Assembly (NCBI GenBank): GCA_017302835.1
Contig: JAFLCC010000005.1
Span: 186,001-250,000, forward strand
Reading direction: 5' to 3'
Origin: Deltaproteobacteria bacterium
GTDB taxonomy: Bacteria > Bdellovibrionota > Bdellovibrionia > Bdellovibrionales > Bdellovibrionaceae
DNA length: 64,000 nt
Of this stretch, positions 35,237-46,100 are shown in pieces (within the stretch, counting starts at the first letter, position 1; every line of letters begins with the position of its first letter). A program made the position numbers and the translations under genes. The notes beneath the pieces are model-generated. The model made no database searches. It had not been told where the DNA came from and saw only the letters and a program-made list of their open reading frames with translations.

Positions 35237-37639
35237 TTAGATTTTCCCGTATTTATTTTTTGAAAAATCTTTTATGCCCATAAATATGTTTTTAATTTTT
35301 GCTTGTTTTTCTTTTTCTGCTAGAAGAATTTTAAAGAAATCTTTGAAAAAATTTATACAATCCTCAATAACCCAGTCTGTTTCGAGGAAGTAATACTTTT
35401 TATACATATAGAAACGATTTCGAGTAATATAATACCTACGTGTCTCGTTGTGGTGGGTGGTTATAAAATTTGTAAATAAAAAATCATGTTTTTGAGATTT
35501 TCCCAATTGATGATTTAAAACAAGTTCGTTTGATTCTAATATAGTGTAACCTGAATGGCGAAGTCTAAAGCAAAAATCAAAGTCTACGTAATCGATAAAT
35601 AAAGGCTCATTATAGCCATCGACTTCAAAATAAGAGGTTACGTTAGTGATAGCTCCTGATGTGATTGCCAACCTGGCTTTGGAGCATTTTTCCCGTGGCT
35701 TGTTCTTGATAGGAATGACCAACTCAAGCTGTTCTTCGTAGAGAGTGGGGGTGATCATTGCTACGGTCTCGGAATTTTGATAACTACTTAAAACGTCTTG
35801 GGCTTTGATAAGATAGTTCGAATTAGGTTTAGAATCTTGGTCAAAGGTTAACACCCAATCAGCACCCAGCTCTTGAGATTTTTTGAAACCTTGATTAAGC
35901 GCATAGGAAATTCCAAAATTTTGATTGTTATATAACACAATCACTTTGTCTTGTTTTGCGCCATGAGTTATTTGTTCGAATACAACTAGAGATTCTTTAG
36001 TGCTGCCATTATCAACGAAAATAATCCGGTTAAATTGATTTTTTAGGTACTCGACGGTATCTTTTAAAACGGGATCTGGATTAAAGGTGATGATCAAAAC
36101 GGCGGTATTTGTATTATCAATTTTCTTATTTGGTAGTGTCTTAATGTCCAACCATTTAAAATGCTTTAGCATGTATTTTTCTTCAAAGGTAACAAAGTAT
36201 GACCACAGATAAATCAGGAGAAGCAAGGAGATCACGGTTGCTGAGATCCATTCTTTAAAGTGAACGAAGACAACAAAACCGATTAAGTAGATAAAAATAA
36301 AAATATACTTTTTATTCATTACTTCAATAAAAGCAGACAAGTCTGTTAAATTTCTTTTGGCAATAAAAGAAAGAATAAATAAATCTAATATAATTCGAAA
36401 GCTCCAAGCTGTAGCTGCTCCTATGGTGCCGTACTCCCGGCACATAAACCAAAGGACAAGGGCATATATAGGAAGCTCAATTAAATGAGCTTTAGCTGTT
36501 AAGTCTGGTCGGTTAGAACTTTGGATAAGGGTAAAGGGGATTGAGGCTATACCATTAAAGAACACGCCTAGAGCTAAAATTTGTAAGATGATGGAGCTTT
36601 TTTCGCCAAATTCATGACCTAACCAAAGATTCATTCCGGGTTTGGCTATAGCTATTAAAAAAATAATAATGGGAAGTAATGTCAGGGTTGTGAGTCTATA
36701 GGCGTTTTCAACTAATTTTTCGCTAGAGAAGTTTTTAGCAATAGTGAAGGAAACGGAGGGGAAAAGAACCCGACTCACGGCCGTGGGAACAATAAGAACC
36801 CTCGTTATGATTTCGTAAGGAGTGGTATAGTAGGCCAAATCACCAACGGGGATGATAGAGCCAAGAATAAATCGATCAAAATAAACCATCAAAGGGCTGA
36901 TTAAATTGGAAACAGTTAGCCAACCTCCAAATTTGATGAGCAGTGGCATGGCATCTTTATCCGGAAGAGTCACTTTTCTGAGTTCCGGAAATCTTTTAAA
37001 GCAAACCAAAATATGCGCAATCAAGGCAAAAAATCTAGCAAGGACTAAATAGAAAATAATTACGGAGACATTTAAAGTATAAAAGGCAATAAGGAGGGGA
37101 ACAATATAAGTGATGGTTCCGGTTACGCCTTGAAGTAGGTTAATGACAAAAAAACGTTGTTCTGCTTCTAAGATTCCCCGGAAAGCTGCGGTTAAAGTGA
37201 TAATAGGAATACCAATGGAAAGCAAATAAAAGGAGTGGAGAGCATCTTCCTTCAGAAAATCAGGTATTTTAAAAACTTCAATCATAATCGTATGTGCCAA
37301 TAGCAGGCTAATCATTGATCCAATAAGAGATAGAATGAGTATAATCCAAATTGTGGTCCAAAAAATTTTACTGATACTTTGACGATTTCCCAAACCCAAT
37401 TGTTCGGAAATAATTTTAATAATCGCACGTCCTAAACCTAAATCAAAAAAAGCAAGATAACCCAAGAATATCCATACCAAGGAAAGTAAACCAAAGCGTT
37501 CAATACCGAGGCGTTTAATTAATAACGGGATGCAGACTAATCCTATGATGAGGGGTAACCCTTGTCCCATAATGTTATAGAAGGAATTCTTTAATATATT
37601 GGAATCAGCAAATATTTTTTTTAGAAAACGAATTTTCAT
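35237..37639 (-). CDS. Flippase (Wzx/MATE-like) fused to a GT2 glycosyltransferase
   Basis: One uninterrupted 800-codon frame. Residues ~1-490 form a polytopic polysaccharide flippase: NSFYNIMGQGLPLIIGLVCIPLLIKRLGIERFGLLSL and then about 12-14 membrane spans. After a short linker, residues ~512-800 are a soluble GT2 domain: VLIITFNPDPVLKDTVEYL, IIFVDNGSTKES, NNQNFGISYALNQG, and the metal-binding LTFDQDSKPN, closest in style to rhamnosyltransferases. The two are normally separate proteins. The start codon overlaps the stop of the upstream GT2 gene (ATGA, 37636-37639). The simplest reading is a transporter with its own cytosolic finishing enzyme for a rhamnose-containing oligosaccharide. Which substrate is used is not visible. 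Confidence 0.88.
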   Translation of the reverse strand: MKIRFLKKIFADSNILKNSFYNIMGQGLPLIIGLVCIPLLIKRLGIERFGLLSLVWIFLGYLAFFDLGLGRAIIKIISEQLGLGNRQSISKIFWTTIWIILILSLIGSMISLLLAHTIMIEVFKIPDFLKEDALHSFYLLSIGIPIITLTAAFRGILEAEQRFFVINLLQGVTGTITYIVPLLIAFYTLNVSVIIFYLVLARFFALIAHILVCFKRFPELRKVTLPDKDAMPLLIKFGGWLTVSNLISPLMVYFDRFILGSIIPVGDLAYYTTPYEIITRVLIVPTAVSRVLFPSVSFTIAKNFSSEKLVENAYRLTTLTLLPIIIFLIAIAKPGMNLWLGHEFGEKSSIILQILALGVFFNGIASIPFTLIQSSNRPDLTAKAHLIELPIYALVLWFMCREYGTIGAATAWSFRIILDLFILSFIAKRNLTDLSAFIEVMNKKYIFIFIYLIGFVVFVHFKEWISATVISLLLLIYLWSYFVTFEEKYMLKHFKWLDIKTLPNKKIDNTNTAVLIITFNPDPVLKDTVEYLKNQFNRIIFVDNGSTKESLVVFEQITHGAKQDKVIVLYNNQNFGISYALNQGFKKSQELGADWVLTFDQDSKPNSNYLIKAQDVLSSYQNSETVAMITPTLYEEQLELVIPIKNKPREKCSKARLAITSGAITNVTSYFEVDGYNEPLFIDYVDFDFCFRLRHSGYTILESNELVLNHQLGKSQKHDFLFTNFITTHHNETRRYYITRNRFYMYKKYYFLETDWVIEDCINFFKDFFKILLAEKEKQAKIKNIFMGIKDFSKNKYGKI

Positions 37640-38598
37640 GAAGAATATCTTCCCATTTTCTGAAAAAGACCGTCAACAATTCCAAGCACCATAAATTTAA
37701 ATTGTTTAACTGGCTCGTGTGAAAAAACAGAATAGATAAATAATTTGGGAAACAATTTTATCAAATAGTTAACCCTGATACCCAGGGGGATTGTGTTTTG
37801 CCTGAAAAGCCAAACACAGTTTCTAAAGGCGTAATAATGCCTTAATGGACTGTGCAAAGAAATTTTTCTTCCAAGAACATTTAATTGCTGATCACCTATT
37901 AAGTGATACATTTTAGCCTCAAAGGATCCGAAGCAATGATAGCCAAAATATTCTGCACGCAAACCCCATTCAATATCTGTAAAATCTAAAAATAGATCAG
38001 CATTTTTTGGTCCAATTGCCAACCAAGAGTTTTTTCTAATAAGAGAACCTGATGAAATAATATAACTACAGGGAGTGTATTTTGAATTATTTTTAAATAG
38101 GATGGTTTTTTTTGAGTCGTGATAAATTCTTACAATTTGATAGCCCACATGTTGGATGAATGGCGCCGGTTTAGAATTAGATCTGCAGATATAATAAGGA
38201 CCAACAGCGGCAACCTTGATGTTCATATGGACCAGATGCTCTTCTAAAGATAACAATTCTTGAACCATATGGTCTTTGCATTCGCTATCCTGATCCAATA
38301 ACAAAACATGAGTGCTATGAAGTTCCCAAGCCTTTGCTGCTCCCAAATTGTACCCTCCTGCTGTTCCTAGATTTTCATTGGGAGTCAGAATAGAAACATG
38401 GGAGATCAGTTCTTGCGAAATCTGAGAAGCATCTAAGCCCCCATTGTTTATTATTAAAATAGATTGAACCTGGTTTTTGATAGAATACAATAGACGACTT
38501 AGCTCCTCATAATTAGGATGGTAACAAGTAATGAGTGCGCAAATGCTTACTTCTTTATGAGCTTGGATATTTAAGTTGAATATTGAATTAGAGTTCAT
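37636..38598 (-). CDS. GT2 family glycosyltransferase (rhamnosyltransferase-like)
   Basis: A cytosolic or membrane-associated sugar transferase of 320 residues: VSICALITCYHPNYEELSRLLYSI, SILIINNGG, NLGTAGGYNLGAAKA, and LLLDQDSECKD (metal-binding Asp residues). The later HVLLLDQDSE and DIEWGLRAEYFGY blocks fit the RfbN/WbbL-like rhamnosyltransferase group. No clear ribosome site before ATG. It is translationally coupled to the fusion protein that follows (4-base overlap) and probably acts on the same glycan. Confidence 0.88.
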   Translation of the reverse strand: MNSNSIFNLNIQAHKEVSICALITCYHPNYEELSRLLYSIKNQVQSILIINNGGLDASQISQELISHVSILTPNENLGTAGGYNLGAAKAWELHSTHVLLLDQDSECKDHMVQELLSLEEHLVHMNIKVAAVGPYYICRSNSKPAPFIQHVGYQIVRIYHDSKKTILFKNNSKYTPCSYIISSGSLIRKNSWLAIGPKNADLFLDFTDIEWGLRAEYFGYHCFGSFEAKMYHLIGDQQLNVLGRKISLHSPLRHYYAFRNCVWLFRQNTIPLGIRVNYLIKLFPKLFIYSVFSHEPVKQFKFMVLGIVDGLFQKMGRYSS

Positions 38599-38643
38599 TA
38601 ATGTGGAAAGTAATAAATCCCCACCCTAAATGGCAAGATATAA

Positions 38644-39429
38644 ATGGTTGAACAAAAAATAAATAAAGTTCTCAAGCTAAAGGTATCCATTGTTTTGTAT
38701 CGAAATCCTCGAGAGCAAATTGAAAAAGTCATAAATTCATTGAGGCAGACGAGGGTCCATTATGAACTTGATCTGGTGGACAATTCAGACTCATCAGAAT
38801 ATTTTTCTTGGTTGGAATTAAATGAAAACGAGAAATATCAGCTGTTGCCAAAAAATATTGGATTTGGCGCGGCCCATAACCATTCAATCAAAGACACTAT
38901 AAACCGTCAGATTAGCTTTCATTTAGTTTTAAATCCAGATGTGTACTTTATTGGGGATGTGATTACTCCCATCCTTGCGTACATGAATGAGAATATTTCG
39001 GTGGGATTGGTCGCTCCAAAGGTATTGTATCCAAACGGAAAAATTCAGTATTTATGTAAAAAGTTGCCAACGCCCTATGATCTTTTTATACGAAGATTTG
39101 GTAGTCATGAATCACGACAAAAGAATGATTATTATTTTGAAATGAGAGACAGGGATTACGATCAAATTATGGAGGTCCCAAGTCTTTCAGGGTGTTTTAT
39201 GATGTTTCGTACTTCTATTTTACAAAAAATAAAAGGCTTTGATGAAAGATTTTTCATGTATATGGAAGATGTTGATATATCCCGAAGAGCCTCTTTGGAG
39301 GCAAAAAACATTCACTTTCCAGGTGTCACAATCTATCACGAACATGGTCAAGGGAGCTATAAATCCAAAAAGTTATTATGGATTCATATTAAATCAACCC
39401 TTCAATATTTTATAAAATGGGGATGGTAA
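38644..39429 (+). CDS. GT2 family glycosyltransferase (WbbL-like)
   Basis: 261 residues with KVSIVLYRNPREQIEKVINSL, LDLVDNSDSSEYF, LPKNIGFGAAHNHSI, and HLVLNPDVYFIGDVI, where NPDV replaces the usual DxD. The C-terminal SGCFMMFRTSILQKIKGFDERFFMYMEDVDISRRA is the classic rhamnosyltransferase ending (ED acidic pair). It is the only glycosyltransferase here on the plus strand and is divergent from the GT2 gene at 37636-38598. No good ribosome site is seen. Confidence 0.87.
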   Translation: MVEQKINKVLKLKVSIVLYRNPREQIEKVINSLRQTRVHYELDLVDNSDSSEYFSWLELNENEKYQLLPKNIGFGAAHNHSIKDTINRQISFHLVLNPDVYFIGDVITPILAYMNENISVGLVAPKVLYPNGKIQYLCKKLPTPYDLFIRRFGSHESRQKNDYYFEMRDRDYDQIMEVPSLSGCFMMFRTSILQKIKGFDERFFMYMEDVDISRRASLEAKNIHFPGVTIYHEHGQGSYKSKKLLWIHIKSTLQYFIKWGW

Positions 39430-39444
39430 TTGGGTAATTGAAAA

Positions 39445-40743
39445 TTACTTCGTTTTAAGTTCTTCCATAAAAGATAATTTTAAGTTTGAATCCTTAAGAC
39501 CTTTAATTACTCCTTTAATTTCACCGGGATACAATTCTTTGCAAATTTGTCCTTCATCATCATTAATCATCTTGGTTAGGCAGGTTTGTCCCTTTAATCT
39601 TTCAATTCTTAAGGAATTGTAGAGAGTAAAAAAATCAAAATTAAATGTCATATTATAAAATAAAATAAAATTAATAATAAACAAATATCGTTTTTTTAAA
39701 GTATAAAGTGAATAAGATTGAGCCAAGGCGATTAAAAATAGTATTGCTGAATATTCAAAATACCGGCTAGCCAGAGCTTGGTTAAATCCAAATCCTGCCC
39801 TGGATAATGAGATAATCATTAAAATTCCTAGGAATGAAATACTAAGTCCATAAATAAATTTATCTAATTGCGAAATGAGGGACCATTTTTTTAAAACAAA
39901 CTGAGTGTTCTTATAAATAAGAAATAAGGGTATTATTCCCAAGATAATCTGATTTGGCGAATTAGAATTTACACCAAGTGATAATTGCGATAGGAAATGC
40001 TTCCAAAACTCCCCTGAATAAGGAAAAATAATTTCCGGATGGCTTGCTGGTTTCTGGTAGTTCATAAAATAGAACCAGATGACGAACATGCTAAAGAAAA
40101 TATAAAAGATATTATAAAGAATATCTAATTTAGAAAGTCGTGATTTATCGAAAAGAGTTACGAGAGCAAAAAAAGCAATTTGTGTAGAAACGACGGCAAG
40201 ACCGGCCCCCAAGGAATAGACGATACAGAAAGGCAATAAAATTGAAAGTACGAGGAAAGCCATATTCTCTTTTTTTATAAAAAAGAGATAATAGCTTAAA
40301 ATGCTGAAAAAAGCCATCAAATGCCATTGTATTTGAAAGGGCCAAGAATGATTTTCAAAATTTAATGGTGAAAGAAGAACTAAGGAAGAAAATAAAACAA
40401 TCCTGCTCTTTGTAGAAGACTTAATAAAATAAATTATTAAAAGAGTGATAAGACTATAAAAAATATAGTTAAAAACTTGAAGAGTTAGAATATTGAATCC
40501 ATTAAGCCATTTAAAGAAAAGAAAAATCAAATTCGGCAAGACCAAGATATGTTCATTATGCTGTTTAAATAGATTGTGCAAATTCGGTTCTAAAAAGAAA
40601 CTATTGGGATGAAACAATTCCCATTCATCCATAAAGGGGACATTTACTGATGTTTTTGCTATGATATACAAATGATAAAGTGAAATGAGAGCATATAATA
40701 CCCAGAACAAAGTTGTTTTATTTTTTGTTACAGTCTTCAACAT
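39445..40743 (-). CDS. Polytopic membrane protein, unknown, GT-C-like
   Basis: 432 residues with about ten hydrophobic segments. The first periplasmic-side loop has VPFMDEWELFHPNSFFLEPNLHNLFKQHNEHILVLPNL, which resembles the acidic first loop of GT-C glycosyltransferases or a Wzy-like polymerase. It could polymerise or decorate the polysaccharide made by this locus, but I recognise no defined family. No strong ribosome site is present. It is convergent with the GT2 gene at 38644-39429. Confidence 0.7.
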   Translation of the reverse strand: MLKTVTKNKTTLFWVLYALISLYHLYIIAKTSVNVPFMDEWELFHPNSFFLEPNLHNLFKQHNEHILVLPNLIFLFFKWLNGFNILTLQVFNYIFYSLITLLIIYFIKSSTKSRIVLFSSLVLLSPLNFENHSWPFQIQWHLMAFFSILSYYLFFIKKENMAFLVLSILLPFCIVYSLGAGLAVVSTQIAFFALVTLFDKSRLSKLDILYNIFYIFFSMFVIWFYFMNYQKPASHPEIIFPYSGEFWKHFLSQLSLGVNSNSPNQIILGIIPLFLIYKNTQFVLKKWSLISQLDKFIYGLSISFLGILMIISLSRAGFGFNQALASRYFEYSAILFLIALAQSYSLYTLKKRYLFIINFILFYNMTFNFDFFTLYNSLRIERLKGQTCLTKMINDDEGQICKELYPGEIKGVIKGLKDSNLKLSFMEELKTK

Positions 40744-40817
40744 AGCTGATGAAATAAACTATAGAAGGATTCGCTTGTCAAAGTTTAATAAAGATAATTA
40801 ATTTAGGTTTTTAGTCG

Positions 40818-40867
40818 CAGAAAAACAAAAAGAGCTTAGCTGATAAATTTTTATCAGCTAAGCTCTT
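40818..40867 (-). terminator. Strong rho-independent terminator of the metzincin gene
   Basis: Read on the minus strand, an 18-bp perfect stem (arms AAGAGCTTAGCTGATAAA and its complement, 40830-40847 and 40850-40867) with a 2-base loop is followed by TTTTGTTTTT. It starts 10 bases after the stop of the gene at 40877. Confidence 0.9.
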
Positions 40868-40876
40868 GAAGAGAAT

Positions 40877-42022
40877 TTATTGAGTTACTGTGTAACTGCT
40901 AAAAAGTTCTATAGGGATCCCATTTTTATCAAAAAACTGAACAAGTAATTTTTTCGCTCCAAATTTTGTTGAATTTTTTGAGATGACTAAAGGTAATTTT
41001 GATCCATCCAGTAGAGTTAAGTTGCCATACTGAATTGAACCTTCACCAGCTATGGAGTAGCGGTCTATATAAACTCCATTAGGAAATCCTTCGTCTAAAT
41101 ATACATGAAATGCTTTTGCCGTATTGTTATAAAAGGTTTGCAATGTGTCTTTGGTTATCTGAATATCTATGTTTTTTGAGTTACCACCGATATCAAAGCT
41201 AAGTGAATAACTAAACGGTGTCATTTCTTTTAGGATTGCGGGTGCTGTGATTGAGAAATCAGAACCACAATTCTTGATTCCTAACAACAACTCACAGGAT
41301 GCTGGATATAAGCGACCCATAAAATTTTCTTTATGATTTATATACTGAATATTGTGGTCTATTGATTCAAGAAATTTTAATTGTTCAGGGATGTCACTAT
41401 TTGAAGCAGAAAGTAAAAAATGTTGAAGATCAGGAGTCATTATAGTCTCTTTAACATGGTCATTTCCATAGATATGACCTAGCTCATGCAAAATGGCAGC
41501 ATGAAGAAGATTTTGTTTTTTTAGCCAGCTGGTATAAGGGGAAATAGAATTGGAAAACCACACAAATCCTTTGCTCCAGCCACTTTTTTTGTTGAAATCT
41601 GTACGACGGGAAAACGCTATAGGATTAAAGAAAGACTTTTTAGCCTTTTCAGTTTCAGGAGTCGAAACATTGAAATAAAACACTAAATCTTCCTTTCCTG
41701 AACAGAGCTCTGAGACTGTAAAATTAAATGTCGGAGTAGATGACTCAGTTCGGTTGTAGTCAACAGACGCTATAGTCAGATTATAATATTGTTCCCATTT
41801 AGAAAAGGCCTTGCGAATATCTGAAATAATAACATCCTGGTGGACAGAAAAATTATTGGCACGAACAATACAAGTGTTGATTCTCTTGTTTGTGCCAAGA
41901 AACCAAGCTGATCCATTCTCGGTGGGGACGACATCTCCACCACCTGTAAGACCAGGACCGTCGGCTTTGCTGATCTGAAAAAATCCAAAAGTTAAAAAAA
42001 GCAGAAAAATAATTTTAGACAT
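40877..42022 (-). CDS. Exported metzincin-type zinc metalloprotease-like protein
   Basis: ATG 42022 (with GGAG 6 bases upstream) is preferred to the in-frame ATG 42034. A signal peptide ends near FQISKADGPG. Around residues 178-188 is HELGHIYGNDH, a full HExxHxxGxxH metzincin zinc site with the catalytic Glu, followed by IMTP, which could supply the Met-turn. The C-terminal ~130 residues look like a beta-rich domain. It should act in the periplasm or be secreted. No prodomain cysteine switch was recognised. It is divergent from the TIGR02147 regulator, and a terminator follows. Confidence 0.85.
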   Translation of the reverse strand: MSKIIFLLFLTFGFFQISKADGPGLTGGGDVVPTENGSAWFLGTNKRINTCIVRANNFSVHQDVIISDIRKAFSKWEQYYNLTIASVDYNRTESSTPTFNFTVSELCSGKEDLVFYFNVSTPETEKAKKSFFNPIAFSRRTDFNKKSGWSKGFVWFSNSISPYTSWLKKQNLLHAAILHELGHIYGNDHVKETIMTPDLQHFLLSASNSDIPEQLKFLESIDHNIQYINHKENFMGRLYPASCELLLGIKNCGSDFSITAPAILKEMTPFSYSLSFDIGGNSKNIDIQITKDTLQTFYNNTAKAFHVYLDEGFPNGVYIDRYSIAGEGSIQYGNLTLLDGSKLPLVISKNSTKFGAKKLLVQFFDKNGIPIELFSSYTVTQ

Positions 42023-42242
42023 AAAAATCTCCATTGTTGGGAGTCAACTTTGCCGCAAACATAATCGAGCAAGATTGAGTCCAGTTAATTGTTATTTGAT
42101 GAGCCGGAATCATTTAAAACGCAAGATAACATGGCGTGCTATTCTGCCCTAATTATATGTTATTATTTTATTGTAATTGAATTAATAAAATATTAACTAA
42201 ATTTTATAACTTATTGATATATATATGATATACTGTTTATGT

Positions 42243-43067
42243 ATGGAAATAAAAACGATAAATATTTTTTCTTTTATTGAATATAAGAAATTCCTGACGG
42301 CGGTGTTTAAATTAAATAACAAAATCAGGGGTATGTATAAAATGATGGCGGCGGCCGCTAATTGTCAAGCCAGTTATATTTCCCAAGTTATGCGCAGGGG
42401 GTCTAAAGTTCAATTAACTCCGGAACAGGCTTTTGGTGTCAGTCAATTTTTTTTGCTGAGTCCGAAAGAGCGTGACTATTTTTTATTACTTGTTGATTTA
42501 GAACGAGCCGCCCCAGGACCTCTAAAAAAACTGCTGACGGAGAAAGTAAAATCAATTCAAAGTAATGCTCTCGAAATTGGTAATATTCTTGAAAGACCTA
42601 TGATTGAGAATAAAGAAGAGCTTGTGAGGTTTTTTAGCACATGGATGTATTCTTATATTCATATTCTCACAAGTATTCCTGAGTATCAAAGTACCGAAGC
42701 TATTTCAAAAAAAGTTAATATTTCTGTTGATTCTGTCCTTAGTATTTTATCTGATTTAGAAAATATGAATTACATCCAACGTGAAAACGGTCTGTGGAAG
42801 TACTCAGGCAAGCTAGGTCATATTGATGCAAAATCTCGTTTTATTGGAAATCATCATAATAATTGGCGACAACAAGCACTTTTAGACGTTCAATTGAATC
42901 CTTCACCAGAATCAGTGCACTTCACTGGAGTTTACTCTATTTCAAGTTCTGACTATGTTAAAATAAGATCCTGTGTTCTGGAGTGCTTGAAGGAGGTTAA
43001 TTCCATAGCTCTTTCTTCAGGAACGGAAGAGGTAATTATTTTTTGTTGTGATTTTTTCAAGAAGTAA
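42243..43067 (+). CDS. TIGR02147/DUF4423 family regulatory protein
   Basis: The N-terminus carries the family pattern: IFSFIEYKKFLTAVFKLNNKIRGMYKMMAAAANCQASYISQVMRRGSKVQLTPEQAFGVSQFFLLSPKERDYFLLLVDLERA, a helix-turn-helix-like start. The C-terminus has the DUF4423-type winged region (AISKKVNISVDSVLSILSDLENMNYIQRENGLWKYS). The family is known mainly from Bdellovibrio and Fibrobacter; it is presumed to regulate transcription. ATG 42243 is taken as the start over ATG 42225 because it opens directly on the conserved part; neither has a clear ribosome site. It may control the divergent metzincin gene. Confidence 0.85.
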   Translation: MEIKTINIFSFIEYKKFLTAVFKLNNKIRGMYKMMAAAANCQASYISQVMRRGSKVQLTPEQAFGVSQFFLLSPKERDYFLLLVDLERAAPGPLKKLLTEKVKSIQSNALEIGNILERPMIENKEELVRFFSTWMYSYIHILTSIPEYQSTEAISKKVNISVDSVLSILSDLENMNYIQRENGLWKYSGKLGHIDAKSRFIGNHHNNWRQQALLDVQLNPSPESVHFTGVYSISSSDYVKIRSCVLECLKEVNSIALSSGTEEVIIFCCDFFKK

Positions 43068-43126
43068 ACCACGATCAATTTGAATTTGTAGTGGGTTAAG
43101 TTGAAAGAATTTTGAACTTATAGCCC

Positions 43127-46100
43127 TCATTGAATTAAAAACAAAAAGTCTTCTTTTGTGAGCCGTCCACTTACTGATGTGGTAATGTCTTCAGATTCGC
43201 TAAATAAGGAATCAAAGTAGCCTTTTTTTCTCGATTTAAGGGATTCGATTTTTTCTTCGACGGAGTTTTTCATAATGAGTCTGTATACTTCGACATTTTT
43301 TGTTTGTCCCAGACGGTGGACTCTGTCAGTGGCTTGATTTTCAACGGCAGGGTTCCACCAAGGTTCTACATGAAAAACGGTAGAGGCTTTTGTTAGATTA
43401 AGGCCAACTCCGCCTGTTTTTAGGGTCATTGCCAAAACCATGGGTTGCTCTGACTTGTCAAATTCTTCGAGAATCATTTTTCTTTTATTCTGCGGAATGG
43501 CCCCGTTAATAACTAAACAGCAAATGCCTGCCTCTTTCAAGAGAGAATGAATTCTTTCAAGAGTTGTTAAGAATTGAGTAAATATAAGAACGCTTTGATT
43601 GTTTTCAATCAGTTCTTTTATCGAATCGATCAGATGTTCTAGTTTTGGCGAAACTTTATTGTAGAATATTTTAGGTAAGTTGTTTGGATCAGAACAGGTT
43701 TGCCGTAATCGCAACAATGCGGTAAGCATGGCCAATTGGCTTTTTCCTTCCCCTTGAGATAGAAGGAGTTCATTAATTTGATCGTTATGGGAAAGAGCTA
43801 GTTTTTTGTAAATTTCTAATTGTTCTTTCTCAAATTCTAAAACGATGCTTTTTTCATGTTTTTGAGGCAAATGAATATTTAATTTATCTTTTGTTCTTCG
43901 TAAAAGGATGGGTTTGATTTTAAGTTTCAGGTCTTCCAAGTCTTCTTTTGTTAAATTTTTTCCCACTCCATAAATTTGGTTAAAGGTCTCATATTGACCT
44001 AAACAGCCAGGAAGGATGAGATCGGCGATGGAATAAAATTCCATGTAGTTATTCTCCAAAGGAGTGCCTGTAAGAGCTAATTTAAAGTCTCCATGAAGTT
44101 GTCTGGCGCAGGTTGCTCGGTAGGAAGAAATATTTTTTAAATATTGAGCTTCATCAAATACGATGACCTGCCATTTTATTTTTTTAAGAATTTCAATATT
44201 TTCACAAAGCACTCCATAGGTAATCAGCACATGAACGGATTTTTTAGTATTTTCACAAAGTTCTTTTAAAATGATTTCCTTTTTTTGAGAGTTGAAATGA
44301 ATTAAATTCAAGTTTGGCGTAAATTTCTTGGCTTCATGGATCCAGTTAAACACCAAGGAAGTAGGCATTAAAATCAAATTCAATTTTCCACTTGCATGAG
44401 TTGAAGATATTAAATCCAATTTAGAAAGGTGCTCGAAAAATGATAAGGTTTGTAGGGTTTTTCCCAGACCCATATCATCCGCCAAGATACCACCAAGTTG
44501 TAAATTGAACAAATCATTGACCCATTGAATTCCTTCTATTTGGTATGGTTTAAGGATTTTTGTCAGTTTTTTATTGATAAATAGATCATTTTTTTGAGCA
44601 TTTAAATTTAGATAATAATTTAAAATCTTGTTCCATAGGGCAGAAGAAGACTCGACCTTAACTCCGCGATGGTGCAAACTTAAAAGCTCCAAAATTTCTG
44701 ATTTAGGAAGTCGATAAAACTCCTTTTTTTCCCCGTGACCAGGGGTATTTTTTTTGTTGGAAATCTTTTTCCAAAATCTCTCTAAGGATTTCATTTTCGG
44801 CAATGTTTTAGGGTCAAGCAAATAATATTTTCCCTTAAAAAGAACCATGCCCATGGAATCTTGAAATTTAAATTCGTCGATATTCACATTCATACCATTG
44901 AAAAATATTTTTGGATGAAGTTCAAACCAATCCAGATTGTCGTCATTGAATTCAATAGATGTCGTCACCTCATCTGCGGTGAGGGTGACGACGTCATGGT
45001 CATCATAGGCAATTTGCCAACCTTTACTTAGTAAGTAGGGAATTTGTTTTAAAAGTTCCATACCATGTTTAGGTTCTAGTTCTATTTTATGAAATTGCTC
45101 TTTGCGTAGGTATTTAGAAATAGTTTTAGCCAGAGAAGAAGACTCTTTATCGTTCAATAGAAGGATGTCAGTATTTTTCTGAAATAATGATTTAATAAGG
45201 GTTTCGTTCTCTTTGAGGGAAACTTTTATGGAAGCCATTCCCTTATCTATTGACAGATAACTTTCAAGAATAACTTTAGCAAATTGAGCTACAATGATTT
45301 TTTCATTTTCGAGAATGATAACTTCACCAGGACTTGTAAAGGTCATTGGGGCTAAATTCAACCTTTCTAGGATGTGGAGTATTGAGGATTTAAGGTAAGA
45401 ATAAACTTTTTTAGAGATAATCATCTTCAGAGGGAGTCCGTCGACTTTGAGTAAAACAGCGCACTTCACATTCAAAAACTCAATTAACTCATCTTCAGAT
45501 TTAATAGAGGTTCCATCGCTAGAAGGGTCACCTAAATAATAGTTCATTGTTTCTAACAAAATAAGGGAAGCAATACCTCGATGTCTTAAAAATTTAAGGT
45601 CCATCTCTCTTTTAAAATTCTTTTTTCCAGAAGCGAGTTCAGACCTGTCTTCGTAAAAAAAGGCAGACATACCGTCTAGGAATCCTTGGGAAAAAAAGCG
45701 AATATCCTCTAGAAAGTTCATCAGATAGAAGGAATTTAAATCACTTGAGACTTTAATTGCAAAAGTGAGTTCATGAGGTGATTTTAAGGTGTTCAAAGAA
45801 AGAACGGGATGAGCTTTATTTGAACTGATAAGCTGAGGGGAATTAGAGTATTCATAGGAGATTTTTTCTTTGTTCAGCCAGCTGAGAATGGGATTTAAAT
45901 TAGTAAATTTTTGGATACGAATGTTGCCTGATTGTTCAGCAGTTTCTGAATCCATATCTGGATCAAAATCCCAATAATTTAATTGATTTCTGATTTTATT
46001 TTCAGTGCTGAGAATGGGGATAATCGTTAGTTCTTTAGTATCTAAATTATAAAATGAATTATTTATAAAATATAAATTCTCTGGAACAAATGGGTTTGTA

